DNA from: Desulfomonile sp.
GTDB taxonomy: Bacteria > Desulfobacterota > Desulfomonilia > Desulfomonilales > Desulfomonilaceae
Direction of reading: 5' to 3'
Length of the DNA: 19,916 bases
Assembly (NCBI GenBank): GCA_020216785.1
Contig: JAIWNO010000239.1
Location: 1 to 19,916 of the forward strand
The notes below the pieces were generated by a model. The model searched no databases and was not told where the DNA came from. It saw nothing but the letters and a program-made list of their open reading frames with translations. Positions 8,083 to 15,280 of the stretch are shown piece after piece. A program made the translations under genes and the position numbers. Positions within the stretch are counted from its first letter, which is position 1; each line of letters begins with the position of its first letter.

Positions 8083-8111
8083 AGTGTATCTTTCTTTATA
8101 ACTTAAGTCAA
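8083..8111 (-). promoter_or_regulatory. Promoter of the Rrf2 regulator gene with overlapping dyad
   Basis: On the minus strand TTGACT (8106-8111) and TACACT (8083-8088) have a 17-base spacer, matching sigma70 at 5/6 and 4/6. Transcription would start near 8076, giving a ~22-base leader to the ATG at 8054. The palindrome ACTTAAGT (8101-8108) overlaps the -35 box and could be part of an operator for the regulator itself; that part is speculative. Confidence 0.55.
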
Positions 8112-8394
8112 GAACGACAATAATTTGAAAGCATCTATTCCATCATCGCCGGGAAGCCGCGGAATCGATGGCCCGCGTTTCTCTTTCAGATCTTCACCCA
8201 AAGGGCACATTATAAATAATCACGCCAGGGCATGACTTCAGTTTACGGAACGGGTCCTCCGAGTCCGCTCACGGACATTAAGTCTGCTTCTACCAGCACG
8301 AGGTCATGTGAGGAACATAGGGGCGGGTCTTACGCCTACCTGATGGAGTGGCTCGTTCCCAAAATGGAGGACCATCTCGGGCATCGCTCCCCCT
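8112..8394. other. Intergenic stretch without a supported gene
   Basis: Between the Rrf2 promoter and the hairpin after the carboxypeptidase gene I find only short frames without ribosome sites or recognisable products. No RNA gene or clear repeat is seen. Confidence 0.5.
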
Positions 8395-8417
8395 GGCGCC
8401 ATGACAGGTCATGGGCC
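8395..8417 (-). terminator. Hairpin just after the M99 carboxypeptidase gene
   Basis: GGC-g-CCATGAC (8395-8405), AG, GTCATGG-GCC (8408-8417) forms a 10-bp stem with one bulged base, starting seven bases beyond the stop codon on the minus strand. No T-run follows, so it may stabilise the mRNA end or act as a weak or Rho-assisted terminator. Confidence 0.4.
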
Positions 8418-8423
8418 GACAGT

Positions 8424-10271
8424 CTATTGCGCTCGGGAGTCTTGATAACGGACGGGAACGACAGCCGCTCTCTCCCGCCCGCTTGCTGAGGTTACGCGCA
8501 GCTCGTTGCCCTGTTTGACCCAAATTCTGCCGAAGCTTCGTCCGTTGCGGGTCACGTCAAGCGGTGTTTCTCGCTCCGGGAGCTTGGAAGCATCGATCCC
8601 GGCCGATCCGTTCCGCTTCCATCGGATGGTACTGCCGGACATGGTGATGAACAGCGGCGCCGACTCGGGAAGGTTGGTCCGAATGTCCATGATGCGGATA
8701 ACTTCCTCGGAGGGCACTTCGAGCATGTCACCCGGCTGCACGATAAATCCTGCTCCGTTTGCCCCTCGGAGTACGAGATAGTCCAAGCGAGGGTTGGTTA
8801 CGGCGATTCTGCACTGGCCCAGGATCTTCTTGTGGAGCTTGGCTTGCAACGGGTATACGACGGCATCACCGCGCGCGTGACCATACTTGGGTTGAAGGTT
8901 CTTGTCCGTGTCAATCACATGGCCGCGGTCCTCGATCGGATATCCGGACGACTCGGATTGAAAGCCTCTCAAGTCGATTCGCATGGCCTTTTCATCGCTC
9001 TTGCTCAAGGTAGTTTTTGGATCGGTAACAACGAGTGTGTCTCCACGCGTCACGGTGATTTCTTCGTCAGGCTTCACAGCATAGGTGGTATCATTCACAC
9101 GCACACAGAAGTATTCCACCCGCGGCTCAAAGTGGACGCCGACGGTCTCGTGGCGGCGGCTTTCAGGAATCAGCTCCACCGGGATCTGTGCTATAAGGAA
9201 CCGGTCTTTGCGCACTTGAATCACCATATCGGAGTTAACTACAATTTCCCGGTCCAGGTAATTCACAAGCGATTTCGTCCCCTTGATCTGAGCTGTAAGT
9301 CCCCGCGAGTAATTCGAATCGATATGGACGATTCTGATGCGGTCACCTTTCTGCACCTTGAGGACATCCTGACCACTCACCACAATGGGGGTGGCGCCGT
9401 TCACCGACACGATGAGGTACCTGAGCGCAGGATTGTCCAGGCAGAGCTTTGGATTCTCCAGCACGATCCCGAACTCCTCGAGAAAAGCGTTCACTACCAT
9501 GGTCTGATAGCGCACTCTGACACGGTAATCCGGGATGTCCTTGGAGGTTTCGATTCCGAACGCGGGGATTCCGATTTGGGTAAGCGCGTAAAACGTGGCT
9601 GAGAGTCGCTGCTCCTTATGGCGGGTATTTTCCGCCAACGTGTCGTGATTGTTGAAACGAAACAGGTGGCCCACGTCCTCAATTTGAGCGTTGACCCTTT
9701 CAATGACCCGCCGCGCGGCATTGCCCAGATCGATCACCTTCCCATCGCCCCGCGTGTGGCTCTCAGCGTCCGCTATGATCGATTGGCCGTATCGCATTGG
9801 GTTACGCAGCGGAGACTCCCATACCGGGTGATAATAGCCGGACCCGTCGTGAAGGTTCAGGAAGAAATCGCTCTGCTTCATCAAGTCCTTGAGGATCTCA
9901 ACGACCTTCGCGTCCCTGTCCGGATCCGCGACCCGGCCCGCAAACTTACGGTTCATATCTCCCTGTAGACCGCGGGCGTCACTGACGATTGAGGAGAAAT
10001 TTGCCCGCGGCACCACGATCATGTTGCCGCGCTTCAGGGCAATATCCGCGTAAAGGTCCGCCGCCAGGTATCCTCCCGGCTCGTCCCCCTGGATTCCGCC
10101 GACAATCATAAGCGTGGGGCCTGGGAGTCGCCCTTTAATAAAATAGACGTCCAGTTGAGAGTCGGTGCCTTTCAGGTAAACTTGGTGAACGGTTTCCGCA
10201 TAGGCAAACCCCGCGGGTATCAAGAAGACCAAGCACGCACCGAGACAGAGTCGACTCGCGGAAATCCGCAT
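8424..10271 (-). CDS. Exported M99-type (Csd4/Pgp1-like) peptidoglycan D,L-carboxypeptidase
   Basis: 615 aa from the ATG at 10271, chosen because residues 1-25 are then a signal peptide (MRISASRLCLGAC... cleaved after AYA) and AGGG lies upstream. Residues ~30-270 match the M14-like fold of the M99 family: zinc ligands Q61 and E64 in GGIQGDEPGG, H141 in NLHDGSGYYHP, substrate-binding NR in GDMNRKF (~107-108) and catalytic E241 in FGIETSK. In Helicobacter Csd4 the corresponding zinc ligands are Gln, Glu and His, with glutamine in place of the usual histidine; this protein has the same set in the same order. Csd4/Pgp1 removes the terminal residue from muropeptide tripeptides in the periplasm and sets helical cell shape. 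Residues ~290-615 are beta-rich, with at least two repeats of a YLIVSVNGATPIVVSGQ / YLVLRGANGAGFIVQPG pattern, as in the accessory domains of this family. It is the last of three envelope genes. Confidence 0.85.
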   Translation of the reverse strand: MRISASRLCLGACLVFLIPAGFAYAETVHQVYLKGTDSQLDVYFIKGRLPGPTLMIVGGIQGDEPGGYLAADLYADIALKRGNMIVVPRANFSSIVSDARGLQGDMNRKFAGRVADPDRDAKVVEILKDLMKQSDFFLNLHDGSGYYHPVWESPLRNPMRYGQSIIADAESHTRGDGKVIDLGNAARRVIERVNAQIEDVGHLFRFNNHDTLAENTRHKEQRLSATFYALTQIGIPAFGIETSKDIPDYRVRVRYQTMVVNAFLEEFGIVLENPKLCLDNPALRYLIVSVNGATPIVVSGQDVLKVQKGDRIRIVHIDSNYSRGLTAQIKGTKSLVNYLDREIVVNSDMVIQVRKDRFLIAQIPVELIPESRRHETVGVHFEPRVEYFCVRVNDTTYAVKPDEEITVTRGDTLVVTDPKTTLSKSDEKAMRIDLRGFQSESSGYPIEDRGHVIDTDKNLQPKYGHARGDAVVYPLQAKLHKKILGQCRIAVTNPRLDYLVLRGANGAGFIVQPGDMLEVPSEEVIRIMDIRTNLPESAPLFITMSGSTIRWKRNGSAGIDASKLPERETPLDVTRNGRSFGRIWVKQGNELRVTSASGRERAAVVPVRYQDSRAQ

Positions 10272-10382
10272 GGTGTGAGACCCTTTACGCGACTGGTGGG
10301 AACGGTCTGCTGCGAGGGAATGAGACAAACAACCGGTCGTCAGCTCCGGGGGAACGCGAACTCGTTCGGACAATCGTCAGTC

Positions 10383-11498
10383 TCACAATGCCTGTCTCTT
10401 CTTTTCAGGCCGCGGAACGGCCGGGTGCAGGGCTTCAGTCCTTGTGGCCGGAGTGCTTACGAGCTTGAGCTCGCTTCGGTCGAACCCGCGCTGAAAGACA
10501 ATGTTCCCGTCCTCGTTGTACAAAACGATCGTCACCCTCGAAAGGGCGGCACTCGCTCGTTTGTCCTCGTACGTCAATTCCACTTTTTGATTCAATTTGA
10601 ATGCGAGTTTTTCGCCGGCCAAGTAGTCCTGCGGAAGGTCTTCGTCGCCAAGTTTTGTCCGATTCGGGTATGCAATGATCCGACTTTCCCCGCGTGCGTC
10701 CTTCATCTCAACGACAGCAAAGAGGTATCCCGAAAAGCGCACTTTCGGCTGGTCCTTTACCAACCGAAAACTCAGTTTCACCCTGTTCGGACCCTCGGCC
10801 GCAGCGGTCACGTCCTGGGCGTTAAACGCGATCGGTGAAGGGCCTGTCGAAGCCCTCTCGGTCTCTTCTACCGGCCGCGTTGGCGGAGATGGTCGGGGTT
10901 CAGGTGCACGTGAGCGCCCGGCGGCCGCGGGGGCATGCTCTACCGCTTCCTCTTTCGTCTCTGGAAATGGCGGCGCAGTACGCGAAGTCTCAATTTGCTC
11001 GGGAATCGATGTGAGCGGTCCTTCCCGGGAAATTCGCCCATCTCCGAGCGACGCCGGCGGCTGCTCCGTGACTGCCTTGGCGAGCGACTCTTCCATCTCG
11101 TGGAGACGATTCTTCCGGACCGTGAGTTCCAGTTCTTGCTTCTGAAGCCTCTCTTCGAGAGCGCGAACCTTGTCGGAGAGGGCGTCGCGCTCCGCGATCA
11201 GCGACTTGTCCACAGGCGCGGCAGACCGTACCGTGAGAAAGGCAACGATCAAGACAGCTACCACTCCAGCCGCAACGGCAAAGGCCAATCGCAGCCGAAA
11301 GCGTGTGAGCTCGATCTGGCGGGAAACGCCGGATTCGCTGATCACCACGATGGAGTAGCGGGATTTCTTGTGCGTCTTAGGAGCGGGGATCGGAGGAATG
11401 TCTCTACAGCTTGGACCAATGCTCTTCGACGATCCGGAAGCTCTCGCCCTTCCCGCCAACCAGGACCATAGTTTTCCAACCTTTGTCACGGTAATCAT
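10383..11498 (-). CDS. Single-pass membrane protein with coiled coil and beta-rich C-terminal domain, function unknown
   Basis: 371 aa if the ATG at 11498 is used. A basic stretch with KSRYSIVVISESG (~45-57) precedes one transmembrane segment (~71-91), a coiled coil (~97-142, heptad-like, Glu/Arg/Leu rich), a proline-rich disordered linker (~145-225) and a beta-rich domain (~232-350) with RVKLSFRLVKDQP and SGYLFAVVEM. The N-terminus resembles the membrane leader of some M23 envelope peptidases, but no catalytic motif is present. Orientation is probably N-in with the C-terminal domain in the periplasm. The start is uncertain: ATG 11498 and GTG 11489 both lie inside the end of the upstream gene (overlap 86-95 bases), with AGGGAG just before. 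Between the Csd6-like and Csd4-like enzymes it could act as a scaffold, as Csd5 does in Helicobacter; this is inference from position and architecture, not homology. Confidence 0.8.
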   Translation of the reverse strand: MITVTKVGKLWSWLAGRARASGSSKSIGPSCRDIPPIPAPKTHKKSRYSIVVISESGVSRQIELTRFRLRLAFAVAAGVVAVLIVAFLTVRSAAPVDKSLIAERDALSDKVRALEERLQKQELELTVRKNRLHEMEESLAKAVTEQPPASLGDGRISREGPLTSIPEQIETSRTAPPFPETKEEAVEHAPAAAGRSRAPEPRPSPPTRPVEETERASTGPSPIAFNAQDVTAAAEGPNRVKLSFRLVKDQPKVRFSGYLFAVVEMKDARGESRIIAYPNRTKLGDEDLPQDYLAGEKLAFKLNQKVELTYEDKRASAALSRVTIVLYNEDGNIVFQRGFDRSELKLVSTPATRTEALHPAVPRPEKKRQAL

Positions 11499-13203
11499 CT
11501 CCCTGGAAGGTCTGGTGGAACTTGACGTGCAGCCGGCCCTCGGTTCTGCTGATTTCGACCTGGTCCAGTTCTACTTTTATTACTCCATACTTGCGGAAGA
11601 AGGCTTTCTTTGATTTCCGCAACTTGTCGTAGTTGAGGTCGCCGGCCCGGAAATCGGGATGATACATTTTCATGTACCTGTCAAGATCCTTTTTCATCCA
11701 GGCGGATTCCCACTTCTTGAGAAATTGCCTTACCTGTGCGGATTCGTCTTCCCCGCGGACATCGGATGACCGCGTTTTCGGCTGTTTGGGCTCCGTGGCT
11801 CCATGCGTCTGCTGGTGGTGCACCGGGACCGCCGCGGCCGTTGGCGGATTCTCGCAGCGAATTACGGTCCCCCCTCCTCCATCGGTCGCGGCGACATGTG
11901 TCTCATAAGCGGGAGACTCAGATAGTACCGCAGCCGTACGCCGCGCACCGGGCTCTTCAATTGCCGCGCCATCTTCCGGCACAAGTCGGGCAACGACTGT
12001 CGCTTCGACAACGGGTTCGCCCGGGAGCATCTCGTTGGTATCCAGAGCCGGCGGCGCCGCGGCCTTGGCAGTGCTCATCGCAAGAGTATCCAAAACCACA
12101 GCGCGTGAAGGAGCGACCGGTCGTGGACTCTCGATGTCGTCCCGACCGACTGCCTCCGGCTCGTCGGTGGAAACAAGACGAATACGGAATTCCGGCCTTG
12201 CCTCCGTCTCCTTCTCCGGCTCCGTCCAGCCTCCTGCCTTGGCAAGCAGCACCCGAACAGGGAAGGCATCGTCCACCTGTTGGTGAAAATCCTCGGAATA
12301 AATCCGGTAACCGCCCTCGTGGGTCATGTAGAGGATTTTTATCCCCACAGCGGAAAAGCCGTCAGACTTGTATGCCTGGGTGAAGATGCCGGTTACCAGC
12401 CCGTTCTCTCTGAAAATATAGGGAGTGCCCAATTTGACTCGTATCTTGGCGTATCTCTCGATAAGCTTCCGCTTCTTCTCCTTCCAACTTGCATAATCGA
12501 GCCATCCACTCTGGAAGTTGCGCGAGTAGTGGCTCATATAGCGCTCCAAGTTCTGAGATTCCCAAGCCTGACGCCATGACTCGATAAAAGCGCGGGCGTC
12601 CCGCTCTCGCTCGATAATGCGGCTGCGAGGCTCCATTATCATCTTTTTTACGACAATAAGGGGCGTGCTCTGGAGTCGAATAAAGCGGGAGACCTTGATC
12701 AAATCCGCGTTCTCCAACGCGATGCAGCCGTTGGAATCAGGCCGGGATGCAAGCGGCTTGTCACGACCGTGCAGCCATATTCCGTCGCCGCTCTTTCCAC
12801 GACGGCGATCCACGAAATTCGGGTAATCGGTCGTAAACGCCCACACCCCGTACTTGGGGGGCAGTTTGCGGCCGTCGATGACTGAACAGAAGAAATAGAC
12901 TCCCTCAGGGGTCCGCATGTCGCCGCGTACCCATTTGTCCCCGTCCTTTTCGCCTGTGGAGCATCGGTACGACTCGATCAGCCGGGGCTCCCCGTCCCGG
13001 ATATGCCACACATGGAGTCGCTGTTCGGATTTGTCCACGATAAGAGCGTGGAAAGATCCCTCCACCATCCAATTCATCAGAGCGGCGGGATAGAGGGGCT
13101 CAGCCGGGGCCCCCGATGCGGCGAGAGCAAGTGCGACCGCGAGGATGAGCGACAAAGCGAGTCCACGTGGGGGGTCAAAGTTTTTCGCGGTCTTTGCAAA
13201 CAT
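11404..13203 (-). CDS. Exported L,D-transpeptidase-fold protein with two NTF2-like domains (Csd6/Pgp2, Cds6 type)
   Basis: 599 aa from the ATG at 13203. Residues 1-34 are a signal peptide ending APA. Residues ~48-188 are a YkuD domain with H145 in WLHGRD and the nucleophile C160 in DSNGCIALENADL. Residues ~203-310 are an NTF2-like domain, ~325-490 a low-complexity linker rich in Ala, Pro and Glu, and ~491-599 a second, related NTF2-like domain (compare SWRQAWESQNLERYMSHY with KWESAWMKKDLDRYMKMY). The YkuD plus NTF2 arrangement is that of Helicobacter Csd6 and Campylobacter Pgp2, L,D-carboxypeptidases that trim tetrapeptides to tripeptides in the periplasm. An L,D-transpeptidase role (crosslinking or protein anchoring) cannot be excluded from the motif alone. 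It is the first gene of the envelope block and seems to be transcribed from 13211-13239. Confidence 0.87.
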   Translation of the reverse strand: MFAKTAKNFDPPRGLALSLILAVALALAASGAPAEPLYPAALMNWMVEGSFHALIVDKSEQRLHVWHIRDGEPRLIESYRCSTGEKDGDKWVRGDMRTPEGVYFFCSVIDGRKLPPKYGVWAFTTDYPNFVDRRRGKSGDGIWLHGRDKPLASRPDSNGCIALENADLIKVSRFIRLQSTPLIVVKKMIMEPRSRIIERERDARAFIESWRQAWESQNLERYMSHYSRNFQSGWLDYASWKEKKRKLIERYAKIRVKLGTPYIFRENGLVTGIFTQAYKSDGFSAVGIKILYMTHEGGYRIYSEDFHQQVDDAFPVRVLLAKAGGWTEPEKETEARPEFRIRLVSTDEPEAVGRDDIESPRPVAPSRAVVLDTLAMSTAKAAAPPALDTNEMLPGEPVVEATVVARLVPEDGAAIEEPGARRTAAVLSESPAYETHVAATDGGGGTVIRCENPPTAAAVPVHHQQTHGATEPKQPKTRSSDVRGEDESAQVRQFLKKWESAWMKKDLDRYMKMYHPDFRAGDLNYDKLRKSKKAFFRKYGVIKVELDQVEISRTEGRLHVKFHQTFQGDDYRDKGWKTMVLVGGKGESFRIVEEHWSKL

Positions 13204-13210
13204 AGCCGTT

Positions 13211-13239
13211 TATTTACAAGGAGTTGCTGGAAAAGTCAA
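13211..13239 (-). promoter_or_regulatory. Promoter of the envelope gene block, predicting a leaderless mRNA
   Basis: On the minus strand TTGACT (13234-13239) and TAAATA (13211-13216) are separated by 17 bases. Only seven bases separate the -10 box from the ATG at 13203, so transcription would start at or within a base or two of the start codon. No Shine-Dalgarno sequence is visible before this ATG, which fits a leaderless transcript. The -10 match is only 3/6. Confidence 0.42.
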
Positions 13240-13281
13240 GAGAAATAACTTTATGTTTTAACCACAATATGGTGAAACTGC

Positions 13282-14574
13282 TTAGGAAAATACTCGATCA
13301 AAGATCGCATCCACCCACCGCAGGCTGCGACTCACGTCGAAGCACTCCTCGATGCCTTCCTGACCAAGCAAACTGACCACCTCCGCGTCTTCCAGGAGTA
13401 CTTCTTTAAAATCACGTCCTTTTTCCCATGCCTTCATCGCATTGCGCTGCACCTTAGCGTAAGCTGCTTCGCGACTCAGCCCGCTATCGGCTAACCGCAG
13501 CAGGACCGTTTCCGAAAAGATGAGCCCGCGGCTTCGGCCGAGGTTTTCCAACATGCGCTCGGGGTAGACCGTCATTTCACGTACAACAGACGCCAGCCGG
13601 TGAAGCATGAAATCCACGAGGATGGTCGAATCCGGAGCGATGACTCGTTCCACCGACGAGTGCGATATGTCCCGTTCGTGCCACAGAGCGACGTTTTCCA
13701 TCGCGGCCAATGCGTTGCCGCGCACTACCCGCGCAAGTCCGCTGAGATTCTCGGTTAAAACGGGATTTCGTTTGTGCGGCATCGCGGAGGAGCCCTTTTG
13801 ACCTTTGTGGAAAAACTCTTCCACCTCACCAACTTCCGTGCGCTGAAGGTGTCTTATCTCGACCGCAATCTTTTCGATGCTGGAAGCGATCAGGGCGAGC
13901 GCCGTGAAGTATGCCGCGTGGCGGTCTCGCTGGATCACCTGGTTGGACGCGGGCGCAGGCGTCAGGCCCAGACGGCGCAACACGGTTGATTCCATCTCGG
14001 GGTCCAGGTGGGCGTACGTACCAACCGCTCCGGAGATCTTGCCGACGGAGACCGTCTCCACCGCTGCGTCCCATCGCTTCAGATGCCGTGCCATCTCGTC
14101 GTAAAAGATTGCGAGCTTGAGCCCAAATGTAATCGGCTCAGCATGGATTCCGTGGGAGCGCCCTACCATCGGCGTATGCTTGTGCTCGAAGGCCCGTGTC
14201 TTGAGGGCTTCCATGAGCTCCACGATCCCGCTTCGTATCAGTCCTCCGGCCTCTTTGAGCAGAAGGCACAGAGCCGTGTCCACGACATCGTACGAAGTGA
14301 GTCCTCGATGGATGTACCGGGAATCCTCGCCCACGAATTCAGCTACCGATGTGGTAAACGCGATCACATCGTGCCGGGTGGTTTTCTCGATCTCATCGAT
14401 GCGGTCCGGATCAAAGTCCGCCCTCTCCCGAATGCGCTCCATCGCGTCGGGAGGGATTTGGCCTCGCTCGGTCCATGCCTCGCAGACCGCAAGCTCGACG
14501 TCCAGCCACTTCCGATAGCGGTTGTGCGGCTGCCAGATGCGAGCCATTTCTTCTCTGCTGTAGCGGGGGATCAA
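13282..14574 (-). CDS. purB: Adenylosuccinate lyase
   Basis: 430 aa from the TTG at 14574. That codon gives the family N-terminus MIPRYSREEM and has GAGAGGT six bases upstream; the GTG at 14589 overlaps this ribosome site and is unlikely. Fumarase/aspartase-superfamily motifs: TSYDVVDT (93-100), GRSHGIHAEP (138-147, catalytic His141) and the signature GSSAMPHKRNP (261-271) with the catalytic serine on the mobile loop. The cytoplasmic enzyme acts twice in purine synthesis, splitting fumarate from SAICAR and from adenylosuccinate. No other purine gene is in the window. It lies 78 bases upstream of the envelope block on the same strand, but that block has its own promoter, so co-transcription is not required. 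Confidence 0.97.
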   Translation of the reverse strand: MIPRYSREEMARIWQPHNRYRKWLDVELAVCEAWTERGQIPPDAMERIRERADFDPDRIDEIEKTTRHDVIAFTTSVAEFVGEDSRYIHRGLTSYDVVDTALCLLLKEAGGLIRSGIVELMEALKTRAFEHKHTPMVGRSHGIHAEPITFGLKLAIFYDEMARHLKRWDAAVETVSVGKISGAVGTYAHLDPEMESTVLRRLGLTPAPASNQVIQRDRHAAYFTALALIASSIEKIAVEIRHLQRTEVGEVEEFFHKGQKGSSAMPHKRNPVLTENLSGLARVVRGNALAAMENVALWHERDISHSSVERVIAPDSTILVDFMLHRLASVVREMTVYPERMLENLGRSRGLIFSETVLLRLADSGLSREAAYAKVQRNAMKAWEKGRDFKEVLLEDAEVVSLLGQEGIEECFDVSRSLRWVDAIFDRVFS

Positions 14575-14580
14575 ACGCCT

Positions 14581-14587
14581 ACCTCTC
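14581..14587 (-). promoter_or_regulatory. purB: Ribosome binding site deciding the purB TTG start
   Basis: GAGAGGT on the minus strand, six bases before the TTG at 14574. It covers the alternative GTG at 14589, so it supports the rare TTG start. Confidence 0.6.
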
Positions 14588-14719
14588 ACAGTTCACTCAA
14601 TGGGCTCTTGCGGCCCGCAATCCGGAAACGGTTCCCGTCGCTCTTACCGCGTGAAACTCGCGATCCCGGAAAACAGTGCTCGAGGAAGGATCTTCGCTTT
14701 CCACTCCCCGGGGCGTGCT

Positions 14720-14748
14720 ATTCTACCATTGTTGATTCGATCCTGCAA
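14720..14748 (-). promoter_or_regulatory. Candidate purB promoter, proximal
   Basis: TTGCAG (14743-14748), 17 bases, TAGAAT (14720-14725) on the minus strand. The -10 box is strong (5/6) and the -35 box weak (3/6). It would give a ~140-base leader to purB. Confidence 0.4.
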
Positions 14749-14784
14749 ACCTTCGATTGACGGCGCGCGGCGGCCAAGCAGGAC

Positions 14785-14813
14785 ATTCAAAGCGGATACA
14801 GGAAATATGTCAA
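14785..14813 (-). promoter_or_regulatory. Candidate purB promoter, distal
   Basis: A perfect TTGACA (14808-14813), 17 bases, TTGAAT (14785-14790, 4/6) on the minus strand, about 210 bases before the purB start. Either or both of the two sites may be used. Confidence 0.4.
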
Positions 14814-14961
14814 CTTCCGGCGAAGAAAGAGGGAGAGCCGGCCGCGAAATTTCTTGAAACTCATGGGCCTTGACAGAGCACTAACAGAATGAGCAAAAGA
14901 AAAAAATAGCGCTTCGGGATTCTCACGCACCGAATGGTTCGTTCACTGACAGGTCGCAACT

Positions 14962-15195
14962 ATGAAAAACGGAACAGCTGCTGAGCGCATTGTAAGAGAT
15001 ATTGAACGGACCGCTCCCTACATGTTCGAGGGATTGTACGGGAGCTTTCTTCGCAACTACATGGAATCGGACAGGTCGAAGTGGACGCGCGACCTCTCCC
15101 GGTATCTCACGACCATGAATACGGAATGGGAGGGCGTAAGCAGAGAAATCGCAGACTTGCTCTGGGAGAAGTTTGAAAAGCGTATTTCCTGCTGA
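14962..15195 (+). CDS. Small soluble helical protein of 77 aa, function unknown
   Basis: The ATG at 14962 has AGGT seven bases upstream, and the frame ends just before a strong hairpin shared with qmoC. The protein has no signal peptide or membrane segment. It is mixed-charge and predicted mostly helical: AAERIVRDIERTAPYMFEGL, a tyrosine- and tryptophan-bearing middle (NYMESDRSKWTRDLSRYL) and a C-terminal helix with LLWEKFEKRISC. I recognise no family. It is transcribed towards the qmo operon and shares only a terminator with it, so a functional link is not implied. The ribosome site, isolated frame and terminator make it a likely gene. Confidence 0.62.
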   Translation: MKNGTAAERIVRDIERTAPYMFEGLYGSFLRNYMESDRSKWTRDLSRYLTTMNTEWEGVSREIADLLWEKFEKRISC

Positions 15196-15227
15196 CGATC
15201 CTGGCGCGCCACATTACTGTGGGTCCT

Positions 15228-15271
15228 GAAAACCGGGGAACGTCTTCATTTGAGCGTATTCCCCGGTTTTC
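15228..15271. terminator. Bidirectional intrinsic terminator between the 77-aa gene and qmoC
   Basis: GAAAACCGGGGAA (15228-15240) and TTCCCCGGTTTTC (15259-15271) form a perfect 13-bp stem around an 18-base loop. The outer A/T pairs give a TTTT run at the end of the stem on either strand. It lies 32 bases after the stop of the 77-aa gene and nine bases beyond the qmoC stop, so it can end both transcripts. Confidence 0.82.
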
Positions 15272-15280
15272 GCGTGCGCC

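Larger units (their letters stand above)
14590..14961. other. Divergent intergenic region between purB and the 77-aa gene
   Basis: Apart from the two purB promoter candidates I see no gene. A perfect plus-strand TTGACA at 14870-14875 points towards the 77-aa gene but has no acceptable -10 box at normal spacing, so the promoter of that gene remains open. Confidence 0.5.

Noticed and set aside
8832..9602. 256-codon plus-strand frame opposite the M99 carboxypeptidase gene
   Set aside because: It is a shadow of the carboxypeptidase frame; it has no recognisable domain and no context.
8424..10271. Annotation as succinylglutamate desuccinylase/aspartoacylase (AstE type)
   Set aside because: The protein is exported and carries the Q-x-x-E, LHDGSGYYHP and FGIETSK motifs of the M99 peptidases, with beta-rich accessory domains.
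13250..13281. Short inverted repeat ACCA-CAATA-TGGT after purB as a terminator
   Set aside because: The stem is only four base pairs and too weak to call.
14870..14875. Perfect TTGACA as a promoter for the 77-aa gene
   Set aside because: At 16-18 bases downstream the sequence reads GCAAAA-like with no TATAAT match, so it was not listed as a promoter.
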